Source: Lichina pygmaea (taxonomy: Eukaryota > Ascomycota > Lichinomycetes > Lichinales > Lichinaceae). Taken from it: a DNA stretch of 64,000 nt. The translations under genes were made by a program, and so were the position numbers. Where the stretch lies: contig OY730175.1 in NCBI GenBank assembly GCA_963422465.1, positions 1,674,001 to 1,738,000 on the forward strand, in the 5' to 3' direction. The notes below the pieces were generated by a model that saw only the letters and a list, made by a program, of their open reading frames with translations, was not told the DNA's origin and did not search any database. Of this stretch, positions 38,322 to 49,547 are shown in pieces (positions within the stretch are counted from its first letter, which is position 1; each line of letters opens with the position of its first letter).

Positions 38322-39312
38322 GCTAGCGACCAACAGCTTCGGATGCGACAACGGTCGGTCGAGTCTCACCGGCGACAGCTCCCGATGTGCGGGCGAGCGA
38401 GCGTCTCAAATGCTCTCAACCTGTGCCTGCGCCCGTACCTGTGCCCGTGCCCGTGCCTGCACCTGTCCCCGTCCGCTCCTGCCCTGCTGCGTCGTCGCCG
38501 GTCGAGACATGTTAGCAACCGCTTCGTTCATAAGGCGCGAACCCAGAAGGTGGTGACACAGAAATCCGAACCCGCACGGCCTCACACTACACACCACACG
38601 CAGTCCGACGATATTGACCACCCTCTTGCTTTTTTCTCTCGTCCGCTTTGCTTTTGGTGAGCGTCTCGTCTTCCATCCCCCTTCGTCCCCTTCCCGTGTC
38701 CACGCGCTGACAGGCCCCATGCCCTGACGGCCGCTCCCCGTTCTGCTGGGCTGCCGCCGCCAGAGACGGGAGAGTGAAGAAGGAGGAAAAGAAAACAAAA
38801 GGAGGGAGAGGCCGTCGGGGCGTGCCCGATGACGTTGGCATCGGGGGCCTGCAGCGGCGAGAGAACAGGAGAGGAGAGGAGGGGAGAGACAAGAGGAGAG
38901 GATGGAGAAGGTTGGACCTTGAGATGGCCACGCTCAATCCCTTCTCCTACTCCTTGATTCGCCGCGGCGAGTTGCGAGGAGGAGAGAAGGGTGAGGATGC
39001 TTCATTCGTACAGTAGCTTCCTTCGACCAACCTTCGGTCGACGCCAGATCCAGTCCTCTTGGCGTTCCAGAATCTCGCTCGGGTCCGTCCGAAAGGCGCG
39101 GCGTTACATCTCCGTGGAAGGGGAGAGAGAAGGAAAGAGTGGCCTAAAGGGTAAATATCGCGACGTGGCGGCAGGAGCCGTGGGCGTGTGGGCGGATCGG
39201 GAGAAGCCCGAGACAGAGCCGCTCGGTCCGGACGGGAGGGGATTGCGCCTAGTTGACATTGGCTGTTCGCGGCGTCGATGATGGTGTGATGGTGGTGGCG
39301 GTGGTGGAGCCC

Positions 39313-39317
<5 letters not shown>

Positions 39318-39365
<48 letters not shown>

Positions 39366-39372
39366 TGATGAA

Positions 39373-39404
<32 letters not shown>
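39318..39404. repeat. (GAC)n trinucleotide repeat
   Basis: About 85 bases of GAC/ACG repeat with one interruption by GATGATGAA. Encodes poly-Asp in one frame; not taken as coding. Confidence 0.9.
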
Positions 39405-39405
<1 letters not shown>

Positions 39406-40302
39406 AGCCGAAGGTCCAGCAGGAATGTGTCGATGCGAGGCTGTCGGGCCGTGCTTTCTTTTGGTTCAGCTCAGCTCCAATGTGATCGTAGTTGGTCCAA
39501 GGGAGGTGGTCATCTGGCTGTGTCCCCCGCCCCCCGCCCCCCTCCTTCCCTCAAACGTCAAGCAAGCCCCCGGGCTGGGAGTCTGTTCGTGCCTCGAGGG
39601 CAAGGTCTTTAAGGTTGGCCACGTTTGCTTTTGCTCGTGTAGTTGCGTGTGTTCTCGTGAGAGTGAGAGGGCCTCTCCGGTTGTGCGAGGGCACGACCGC
39701 GAGACCCTGAAGTCTTCAGAAGCGCCAGAACCCAATCGACGTCGTCGCCGTGCCTCTCCTCCGCTCTGCTCGTCCTTTCTCTTTCTCCCCTTCTCGTTTG
39801 TCGTGGCTTCCCTCCACCTCTGGTCGTGTCGTACCTCGTACATAGGTGCGGTACAAACGTACACGTACTGCGCCTGCGACCGCCGGTCCCCACCCCGAGG
39901 GCGCGCCGAGGGCGGGCCGAGATGGCTAGCGCCGAGACGGCGACCAAAGAAACACAGCCTGTAGCGAGGTGCCAAAGGCTAAAGGAAACCCGCCACCGCC
40001 AGCGCCGGCGCCGGCGCCGGCGCCGTCGGTGGAGGATCGTCAAGCCTTGCCCTCCTGTACGCGGCGGGCGCGAGCACAGCCGCCTGTATCCCATGTGCGT
40101 CGTCTTGTGTCGCCTTTGCCCTGTCTTGCCTTTGTCCTGCCTTGTCGTGCCTTGTCTCGCTCGGTCTTGTTTTCCTTTTCTTCCGGCCCCGATATGCGAT
40201 CCGCCCTCTCGCTCTCGCTTGATGCGCTTAGCGTTGCCGCAGGCCGGATGGCGAGGCCATTCGCCCGTTTGGCTGCACGTACCCACATCCCCGTGATCCC
40301 GT

Positions 40303-40425
40303 ACCGTACGAGGTACGTACTACGTACGTACTCCGTACGGTACGTATCGTAAGCAACAGCTCGGGAGGGTACCGTAAGTATGAGGGTACTTGCGTACATA
40401 CGTACGGATGTACTTGCGGTACGTA
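40303..40425. repeat. dense GTAC palindrome cluster
   Basis: More than ten overlapping GTAC/TACGTA/CCGTACGG palindromes in about 120 bp, the densest such patch in the window. Confidence 0.8.
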
Positions 40426-43425
40426 CGAAGCATCGTCGTCCTGGGGCGCTGAAGGTGCGGGAGCGGCGCGGCATGGGAGTGCCGTGTCGCATCCCCCTTC
40501 TTCCTTCGATTTCTGTTCGACCGGGTCCTCTTGTCGCATTGCCTGCTCGGTCGATCCCGCGGACGGACAACGACGTACCGTCTCCCCGTCCCCTTTCTAT
40601 GATTGCAAGGCGTCCTTTCGGGCCGCAACTCTCGAGCCTCATGGTTGGCGAAAGGGTCGGAAGGAAGACGGTCGATCGTTCGTCCTGTGATGGTACGAGA
40701 TGATACGTACCGGATGCTCTGCCCCCTCCCCCTCGACGTCCTGTATGACGCGCCTTAGCCGTGCTCGAGAGTTCACGGCCCGACTTCACAGTCCAAGTCC
40801 CAGTTTGAGTCCTCGCGGCCCAAGCGGTCAAGACGGCGGCGCGTGCGATGGTAGTACCCTGGCGCTGCGCGGAACGTGCCTGAACGTACGACGCTTGTAC
40901 TGTCCCGTCCAGGCTGCCGTGCCGTGCTGCGTGGCCCTGCGCCTCGTGGCCAAGCCACCTCTAGGTCGAGGTCTGCCTTCAGAAGCTTTGTTTTTCGAAC
41001 GTGTGGTGGGCTTGGTGCGGGTCAGCGCTTTCCAATCCCCAACCAAAGAGTCGACGCCAAGGATGTCGATTGCCGAGAGGGAGAAAGAGAGAGAGAGGGA
41101 GAGAGGGATAGAGATGCTTCTCTCGGCGGCGTCCCTGCCTGCCACGCGTCGTTGGTCCGAGCTCGAGATGATCCAGAGTCCGACGGCGGAGAGCTCCCCA
41201 GCATCGCCAAGACGGCTTGCATATACTATGACGTTCTCGTTCGCGCTCGTCTCTCCGCATTTTCTTCGACCCCACCCTCTCTGTTCCAGGAGAAGCCAGA
41301 TGCCGAGCTCGGATGGGTCTCCGGGGGAGATGCGATGGCCCCCCTCCAGGGATGATCGTTGTCGGGCGAAGATGCCACGTTCTGTCCGTTACCGTACGTC
41401 TGTGCGTCCGCGAGACATGCATCGACGTCCCGTCCGGCTCCGGTCGGCCCTCTTGCTCGGGACTGTACGATACGTACTGTATCATGCGCTTCGAGGGGAT
41501 GGTTCGAGGCGATACCTTCCCCAAGAGGAAGCTCCACCTTGTCCGCCTCGTCTTCCTCCTCCTCCTTCTCCTCCCCCTTCTCCCCCGCCGTCGCCGCGAC
41601 CGCCAACGGCCAAGAAAGTCTGTGCCTCGGCCGTCCCTCCACCCGTCCGCCGGACGAGGAGCGCTGTAGTCATCCTCGCCAACGTCCAGAGTAGACATAT
41701 GCTCGTACGGTGATGTAAGGTACAGTACCGTAGCTCTAGGCTCCGTGTCTAGCGCCTGTAAAAGGGTCAGCGAGACATTGATCCCCCCCCCAAGGGAGAG
41801 AAGCTTAAGCACGATGGGCTCGAGGGCCCTTCCGGCCCTCCCGCCCGGGAGGGGGGAGGGGGGATGAGCACATGGCGATATCTCGACTAGGCCACGTCTG
41901 GGCAAGGCTCGATCACTTTCTTCCAAGCGGCTATCCAAGCGTGGACGCGTCTCGCCTCGGCCCGGCCAAAAGGGATCAACGGCGCATGTCGGCGCGCGCA
42001 ATGGCCTGTTGGGCCGGAAGGAAGACCAGGCGAGCCATGAGGTTTGGTAGGCTCCCTGCTTAGCGTCGTCACAGTAGACGGTCGTATCCAGACCGAAACC
42101 AGTCGATTGTCGTCGTCGTCGTCATCCTCGGCCTTGAGATGAGCGCATCAAGGCCAATGCGATCCGGTCCTTTGATCTGAAAAGTGCCGCACAGTACCGG
42201 TACGTAAGGTACGGGAATCGACCGGCAGCTGGCGGCCTCGAAAGGGATGCGCGTGCAAGCCCTGTCACGGGTCCACGGGCTCGGGGCAGGCCCTAAACGT
42301 ACTCCCGTACATACGTACGCCTGACCGGGTCTAGCCCATCGCACCGCGGCGCTCGCGTGACCGGGAGATCTTCGATGGGTCTCGCACGGAGCGCACGGAG
42401 CGCACGGAGCGCACCTCGTGCCTCGCCGCCGTCCACGACGTCGTTCGAAGACGCCAAAGATGGCACGACGGAGTAAGCCAAGCTTGGTCCATCGTCGGGG
42501 CTCCGACCGATCCAGGAACCGGAGTGTCGCACATCGGCCTTCGAACCGCCTCGTCGCTCCACCGTACCCCGTACCCCGTACCCCGTACCTCTCCGGTCCT
42601 TCGTAGGCTGGAACGGCGGCTCGACTCGGCCGGGACTGCGTCGCTCTCGTGGGGATCGGCTTGCAGCTGACGGCGCAGACGCAGGGGCAACGAATTCCCT
42701 CTTCCGGCCATCCATCATCACACGGCTCCGTTCCCCGGATGCGCAATTCCTGTGCGACGACGGGACAGAGAGGGGAGTCGAGTGCTGACGGGGAGCCGCA
42801 GCTTCGATCGGGCCGGCCGCCTTCCTTCCAAGGACGGCTCGTTCAACCTCGGGACCTCGGGACTTTCGAGGACGCCTCTTGCTGCATCGAACCACCGCAT
42901 CCAAGGCATGCACGTGGGACCGACCGACCGAGCCAAGACCTCCGTCGTCCATCCGGTAGTTGGCTGACGCTGGGGACGGAGGAACGTTGAGCGAGCAGGA
43001 ACGGTCCCGGTCTGGCCGGCTGCCCTGCCAGTGCCTGCCCCACACACGTCGTCTGATCCATCGTCGGTGGGCGTCGACGGCCGATAGCGGCCCTTGTATG
43101 GTCCGCCCGAACCCGAGAGGATGCCACAGCTCGGCCCAGCGGATGGGCCATCGCGCCGGATGACGGGGCCGCATACCTGCATGAAGATGCTGGAGCCGGA
43201 CCTGGATGGCTCAGCTGCGACTTCCACGCCAGCGCGGCTCGGCTGAGACAGCATCGCGGCACCTGCGACTTCGTTGATGACTGATCGGGGCTCGCCCTTG
43301 ATCGACCGATCGACGTTGATCCGTATTACGTAAGCAATACTTTAGGGGAACCCCTCTCGGCCTAGAGCAGCGACGATGAAGTAAGCAATACGGAAGTGCA
43401 AGTTGCAGTGAGGACTGGCACACCA

Positions 43426-43456
43426 GTACGTACAGTATGTACGTAAGTACTACTGA
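43426..43456. repeat. GTAC-rich imperfect palindrome
   Basis: CAGTACGTACAGTATGTACG followed by TAAGTACTACTG; the ends CAGTA and TACTG are inverted. A second cluster lies at 43734-43786. Confidence 0.7.
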
Positions 43457-43733
43457 ACGTAAGGTGCCTGAGCCCTGAAGGGACTGCACAGAACTACGCC
43501 GTCGTAGCCTAAGGACATCCTCTGCCTGGGACCGTCCGACCCGGTATCGTCATCGTTGTCGATGTGGCACAGCGTGCCGAACGCCAGCAGCCGAACAGCC
43601 TCCGACGGTGTTGCAGTGTAACGATGGTGGGGTAGCCACCGGTGACACGAAGTACGTATGTGCTATTACGCCCTACGTTAGCGGCCTGGTACGTAGCGGG
43701 AGTGGGAGTGGGAGTGCCGAGACACAGTACTCC

Positions 43734-43786
43734 GTACATACGTACTTGCGTACGATACGTACGTACAGTATGTATGCATGTACTTG
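43734..43786. repeat. GTAC-rich palindromic cluster
   Basis: Runs of CGTACATACGTAC, GCGTACGATACGTACGTAC and GTATGTATGCATGTAC in about 50 bp. Confidence 0.7.
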
Positions 43787-43963
43787 GTAGCGCCTGTCTC
43801 GCGCTCGGGATCAGCCCAGGGTGCTCGCCGCGATGTTGCGTCCGGAAGCTCCCGGATGCACGTAGTACTCGTATGCTTGTCGGAATGCCATGCTAAAGTT
43901 CATGCTGGGACGGCCTTGAGACGTCGAGCTCGGTGGCAGGGCCTGGCCGGCGTCTGTGCCACC

Positions 43964-43964
<1 letters not shown>

Positions 43965-43996
<32 letters not shown>
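43965..43996. repeat. poly-C tract (32 nt)
   Basis: Uninterrupted C run. It is paired with a G run of similar length about 620 bp downstream. Confidence 0.9.
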
Positions 43997-44000
<4 letters not shown>

Positions 44001-44232
44001 GGCTGGGACGGTTGAAGAGCAGCCTCGGCATTCCCGATGGCTCGCAAGGTATTGTCTGTCTGTTCGCCTCGCCCGTCCTGAACCATCGTCGTCCGGCAAG
44101 ACCTCCGAGCCTTGACGCCCACGACGATGACCAACCGAGATGGTGTGGGGGCGACCTCGACTGCGGACCCGGGATCCTTGAGCGCGGCGTCCACCCGTGC
44201 ATTCCGACACTCGACTGGGGTCCGGATCGGCT

Positions 44233-44274
44233 GCATGGTGCATGGTGCATGGTGCATGGTGCATGGTGCATGAT
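44233..44274. repeat. 7-bp tandem repeat GCATGGT
   Basis: Five perfect copies followed by one copy with a single change (GCATGAT). Confidence 0.9.
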
Positions 44275-44616
44275 GCAGGCACGCCACCGCAGCAGTTGAC
44301 AGGTCGCGTTGCTTGTTTGCGGCATCCTTCGATTGGTCCGATTCTCGGCCGCCGCCGCCGCCGTCTAGGACGAGACGTTGGGTCCATGTTCTTGGCCTAG
44401 CCTGTGTGTGTGCGTGTGCGCGTGTCCGCGAGGGCTTGATGGGCTCATCACATCGAAACCCCGATTCGATACCGGCGGACAAGCTCTTCAGGACGGGACT
44501 CCAATGGCTTGGACGGTGGTCGGGTCCTCCGTCCACCTCTGGGCGCACGGAATGCCACGTCCCGGCCTCCAGCTGGCCGTGTCTCGAGATACCCTGCGAG
44601 GCGACGGCATGGGAGA

Positions 44617-44618
<2 letters not shown>

Positions 44619-44653
<35 letters not shown>
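44619..44653. repeat. poly-G tract (35 nt)
   Basis: Longest homopolymer in the window. With the C tract at 43965 it forms an inverted pair that could in principle fold or recombine. Confidence 0.9.
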
Positions 44654-44655
<2 letters not shown>

Positions 44656-45253
44656 GCCGATTAGGACGTGCTTCCAGCAACATCTGGGCCGGGGCCAGGA
44701 GCACATCCGTACGCATCCGTCGCGGGTAACGACCGATGAAGTAAGTATCTGGTCAGCTGATGAGCCACCCCACGACTTACAAGGGTGGGGAGTCGTGGCC
44801 TGACACGATTCGAAACGTACGCCAAGATACGACAAGCCGGCATCATTGCAGATGACGAGTACCGTGAAGTACGTGGCCACCAGCTGCCAACGGCCGCTCA
44901 AAGAAGAACAAGATGGAGAAGAACGGCAGAACGAAGGGGTCTTGGATTCCAATGTTGAATTCAGCATATGTTCGAGCTGCCTCGAGACATGGCGCACCCC
45001 CAAGACTCTCGACCGGAGAAGGAATAGACAAAGCGAGCAACAAGACTCGGATGGCCAGCAGGCCTCGTGAGTACTGTACATACTCTCATGCGACATGGGA
45101 TGGAACATGCGAGTTCGTAATGGGGAGACCGTTTCCCTGAATGTCTGCACAAGATCTTGTGCGTGTCAGCACCTCGTTCCTCCGAGTCAGCCTGTGCCGG
45201 AAGGTGAATGCCGGGGGTCTGATCATGGCGTCGCCGTCAGGGTGGGGGTTCGT

Positions 45254-47114
45254 CTAGTCGTCCCCATCCGTGCCTGCGTCGCTCTCGGACGAGGAAGGGT
45301 CGTCGGGCATGACGACGCTGTTGAGGTACGTGATCTGCATTGGGGGGGTCAGCACTTTGCGCCAATGTAGCCCGTCGTCCCCCACCCAAGTGATCGGCGG
45401 TGGGGGTGGGTGGACTTGATTGAATGTGTCAAAGCGGCCACATGGGGTGACAGTGGAAGCTAACACACCGGACAGCCGGGCACCGGGAAAGCGGAACGCG
45501 GCTCAAAGGAGCACTGGTACTCTTACTTACAAAGGGCACTAAGCTTCCGACGACTCCGCTAACTTTCCCGATGCCGTCGCCAAGGATATCGTTGTCAGTG
45601 AGCCTCTTTCCGACGGTGAAATTCCGGAGCCGAAGAAGTTTGATGTCTGGATGATCGGCCTCGAAACCCTAACGTGCGAAATCGCGCCGTAGACCCGTAT
45701 CAGTCGTCGGCTGCAGGCAGATCGTGGCAAGTGGACTGGGTGCCTGACGGCTGCAGATCCATACCTTTGGTTTTGTCTTTAACATGCCGTCTTGATTCTT
45801 CTCGATGAAGGCTGCCACCGCCTTCTCCTCGTCGTCCGATATGCCGTTGAGGAAATCCTTGCGTATGCCAGGCTGGGTCAGCACGCGCCTGATCTTGCTG
45901 GGTTTCCGAGAGATGTTGTTTCGGACTCGTGCGAGCGGCCCCGCTTCCGGGTGCCACAGTCCGCCGCCTGCAGTGATCCGGGCCGAACATCAGCATCGGA
46001 CCCACTTAGCACCCGATAGAGAATCGACCCTGCGTTTGAGGGACAACTTGAAGTCCGCTCACCAACAAAGCTGTGACCAGGCTGAAGCTGGACATAATAG
46101 CAGCTGTACGGTCCCTTTCGTCCAGTACGTGACCTGCAAGACATGAACCATCAGCTTTTCGCCATTCCGGCCAGATGACGTGGGAGTGCGCGGCATCCAT
46201 AACTTACCAGGCAGCGGAGAAATGAGGCTGTCAGGACGGAGCGTAAGTTCAGCCATATGTGCGAGCAGAGGCGCTTCTATGAGCCGCGGCCTACCTTGTA
46301 CGGTGTAGGATCAGAGGTGAATCGAATATCCCTATATATGCGGAACTTCTACCGTAGCAAGAACGGTGAGAAGCCACTTGATCCAGTGGTTAAGATAAGA
46401 CGTACAATGTCTTTGGTGGGCAGTTCCGGGATCGTCTCGTCCAGCTCGACGATCTTCTCCGATAGGACGGTGATGAAGGAATCAAAGTCCTTCTCCGACG
46501 CGCGGAAATCGGGATCATGAGCTGTCGGTTTCGTGAGCAGGGCTGAATGACGTGGTGGAACAGTCGAACGACAGGAGAGAGGGGGCGCCACCTTTGAGCC
46601 ACTCCCTCGAGTTGTTCTGCGCCAGGTCTTGCAGAAAGAGAAATGTGTTTGGATGAATTGTATGCGGCTCGTATGGCGTGGCCCCGGCAGATCTGGGCTT
46701 GGGAAGCTTCACGACCACCTGCTTCCCTGGGCCTAAACCTGTGCTGGAACTAATCCTAGGCGCTTCTTTGCGCGTTTTCTGGTGCGCCCTACCGGCTCCC
46801 TTCCTGGGACCTCTTTTGGTCGAGCGACCTGTATCCTCTTCGCTGACAGACTCTTCGTCGTCGTCCTCGTCGTTGGACGATGCTGCAGTGCCTCCGTCTC
46901 CTTCGGTCTGGTACTCCTCTTCTGATATTGATTCCTCTCCGCTACCTGTCTCGTCGTAATTCACCCTTGATCTGGATCCTGAAGTGATCATTGCCTCGTC
47001 GATTGTTTTTAGTCGCTTGGATGCTCTCGTGGGCGTGACCATGGTCCGAGGGGATGCTCTCTTCTTGCCGGACTTCGAGCTTGAGGCCGGCTTGGTTGAT
47101 GAACGCCGGGCCAT
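45254..47114 (-). CDS. DUF2461 / TIGR02453-family protein
   Basis: Conserved protein of unknown function; the family occurs in bacteria and fungi. Eight exons on the minus strand: 47114-46592, 46521-46406, 46348-46295, 46227-46208, 46133-46063, 45967-45765, 45668-45531 and 45334-45254, giving 401 residues with all phases consistent. The first about 140 residues are a basic then acidic, Ser/Lys-rich region (possible nuclear localisation). The family domain follows, with NTFLFLQDLAQNNSREWLKA at its start. Next come the FRIYRDIRFTSDPTPYK strand, the KGPYSCYYVQLQPG segment, GGGLWHPEAGPLARVRNNI and a final KRLTDNDIL region. The acidic tail is DDPSSSESDAGTDGDD. One exon is only 20 nt. Introns here are 43-114 nt. 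The assignment is confident at the family level; the function is not known to me. Confidence 0.9.
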
Positions 47115-48079
47115 CCTGTCTTGCCGACGAAGAGGTGCTTGTGCCTGACTGAAGATGAACTCAGCTTGTGTAAATCCGCTCTAACGGTCTCGTGGAAATT
47201 TACTTGTATTCCGCAGGGTGCTTGGACGAAAGAGATGGAGGGGTCTCTTGAACCACGACGTATCGATACGGTACAGTACGTGGCGACCGCGAATCAGTTT
47301 ACGCGTGGAACCTGAATGAGCGCGTTAGGTACGCGCCACCATCCAAAATTACACCTGTGACTTACTGTTGACCTGGGGGGTGGGAGAGACCAGTCCTCGC
47401 TCGCCGCCAGAGCCGAGGTCACGTGAGATGAAGAGAATTTTCCTGTATATTAGATGGCTAGATCACAACACAGAGAATCAAGAGAGTCTTACGCGCTGGA
47501 AGCCTCTTCCGTACGGACGCTGACGCCGTACGCAGACCAGTCGCCTGGCCGCTCAACGGTCATGAGCTTGGAATCACAGATCACAGATTTGAATTGTAGC
47601 AGCCTTCGACAGATCCTTCGACACTTACACACTTCCGTTGCATGGAGCAATGTCCCCTTTTTGACATCGCACTCTCTTAGCTGGCAGACTCTTACGAGGA
47701 TCAGATTGGCACCCAGGGGGGAGAATTGAATTCAGACACGTTTTCCATTCCATCGTGCCGTGGCAGCAATTGCTAACCCACATGCGGAACGTACAGTACT
47801 TCCGTACGGGTAAGTGGAGTTCCTGTGATATGGCTGGCAGAGGTGGAGGTTTCTAGCGGCCACTTTTGGAGGTTTGGACACACAATTACAGGTACTGCTA
47901 ACCACAACTACTCCGTACAGTGACTCTGATTGCGAACACCCCACATCTTTTGGCTAGGACCTATTTTGGACACCGGCTCATCCAAGTTAATTACAGTGCG
48001 CCAACAAATATCTCAGCTACATCTCCCTTAGATACCAACACTGCGCCTCACCTCATCACTCTCTAGTAGTCTTCACATA
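47115..48079. other. intergenic region
   Basis: About 965 bp between divergent genes, so it should hold both promoters. Contains a few GTAC half-palindromes near 47270 and 47790. Nothing else is recognised. Confidence 0.5.
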
Positions 48080-49163
48080 ATGGCTACTCCTTATAGCCTT
48101 GATGGTGCCATCGCTTCTTTCTTCGAATCGAACGCGACGGCGACAAGACAGCAATGCGACGATTGCACTCTCTCCCACATGTCAGGACCGATCAATCCCG
48201 TGCAAATACAAGGGACATTTAGCTATACTTTGACGGTAGGGAGCAACGCGTCCAAGCTCTTTCAGTTTCGAATGCAAAACCTCAATCTCGATATTGGCAT
48301 GATGAACCTGGCCAAGGCAGTACATCCACAGCTTATGGCTAGCTGCAATATCATGGAACCATTGGCCAACCTCGACCGTTCCACATCTACGAGATGGACA
48401 AAATCCCTGGGACCAGTTACATTATGGCGCGTCATACGCCCACCGTACAGCCACCAGACGCTGTGTTCCGACAGCACAACACCGTGAAAGACTTGGCAAG
48501 GTGTGCCGAGTCCTACATTATTTTGGTTTACACTAGGCCGACATGGGCGATAGATTCTTCGCACAGTCGTGGAATTGCAGCCAGCAGTTCTGCCCAGAGG
48601 ATGCCACTACCCTGCTTGAGGAGTTTCGCTCCAAATTTGAGCACCTAGCTCGATCACTGCCGTCTCGATTCAAGTCGAACTTGGGTAGAATACTCGAAGA
48701 ACCCCCATGGCTCTTCTCAGGAGCGCTTCCTTTCGTGCTCACGCATGGAGATCTTTGTGAGATGAATCTCCTCGTCGACTCCGATACCGGCAATATCACG
48801 GGTATTGTCGACTGGGCTGAGGCGAGGATTCTTCCATTCGGCTTTTCTTTATGGGGTCTTGAGAATGTTCTTGGGTATATGGATTCTGAGGGATGGCACT
48901 ACTATGATAACAGCCGTGGACTCGAGGACCTCTTCTGGCAGACCTTCTGGGGGCTAGCTCACAATGTCTCGGAAACTGATGTGCAACTCGTACGAGCTGC
49001 GAGGATGGCGGGCTTGTTCTGCCGCTACGGCTTCATTGTGGAAGGGATAGCCGTCATGAAGACGGTGGATCAGTCCGATGCTTCTTTTTTCCTGTATCTC
49101 GATGCATTCTGCACAGCTGACGACTGGGCGCCCCGACTGCCGTGTGGTGCGATGTCGAACTGA
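48080..49163 (+). pseudogene. APH-like (aminoglycoside phosphotransferase fold) protein with a frame break
   Basis: Small-molecule-kinase-like protein of the fungal APH family. Fungal members are numerous and mostly of unknown substrate. The N-terminal part starts at 48080 and runs through FSYTLTVGSNASKLFQFR and a GMMNLAKAVHPQL helix. The family pattern then continues in another frame from about 48340 (YHGTIGQPRPFHIYEM). That part is joined by a 53-nt intron (48501-48553) to the C-terminal part. The latter has the Brenner-like catalytic motif LTHGDLCEMNLLVD and the metal-binding motif IVDWAEA, then the WGLENVLGYMD segment. The frame change near 48335-48343 is consistent with a single missing base. 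No GT-AG pair of reasonable length explains it. It is either a recent pseudogene or a sequence error; the rest of the frame is open to the stop at 49161-49163. Confidence 0.75.
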
Positions 49164-49547
49164 AGCCCGATGTTGATGATTCGAAGGATGTCTTTGTGCA
49201 TTCGGATGATCTAAACGATGATAAGCTTGTTTTTTGGTCAGGGGAACCCGGTTAGGTGGTGGGAGAGACGATGGAGTGAATGGGATAGCTCTCTTTTTCT
49301 TATTGGTTATTTGCTCAGTCTCTCTCTCTCTTCCCTCATTCTCGCTTTTCCAAATCGTCAAGACCTAACGTCAGGCGGCTGTGAACCGTCAACTTGTACA
49401 ATAGCCAGAAAAATGACCACATGACTAAGCTACAAGTTCGAGATATATCAAGCACAGCTCTATCGAAGTCCCGTTGGCAATTGTCAAGACACCATCTGAA
49501 CTGGATTTGATGATTTAAGTTCTGCCTCACCATGGTTGAAGTGACGG

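Larger units (their letters stand above)
38391..45253. other. long GC-rich intergenic region upstream of the Zn2Cys6 factor
   Basis: Almost 7 kb with no supportable gene. Many overlapping frames on both strands (for example 40700-41713 plus and 42293-43174 minus) are Arg/Pro/Ser-rich with no domain. They behave like chance frames in GC-rich DNA. The region holds the densest GTAC palindromes and the longest C/G homopolymers in the window. It may include a long regulated promoter and leader for the minus-strand transcription factor, or a non-coding RNA; the sequence alone does not decide this. Confidence 0.5.

Noticed and set aside
39253-39612. poly-Asp frame
   Set aside because: It exists only because of the GAC microsatellite.
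40700-41713. 337-codon plus-strand frame
   Set aside because: Arg/Pro/Ser-rich low-complexity translation, overlapped by equally long minus-strand frames. No domain or splice support.
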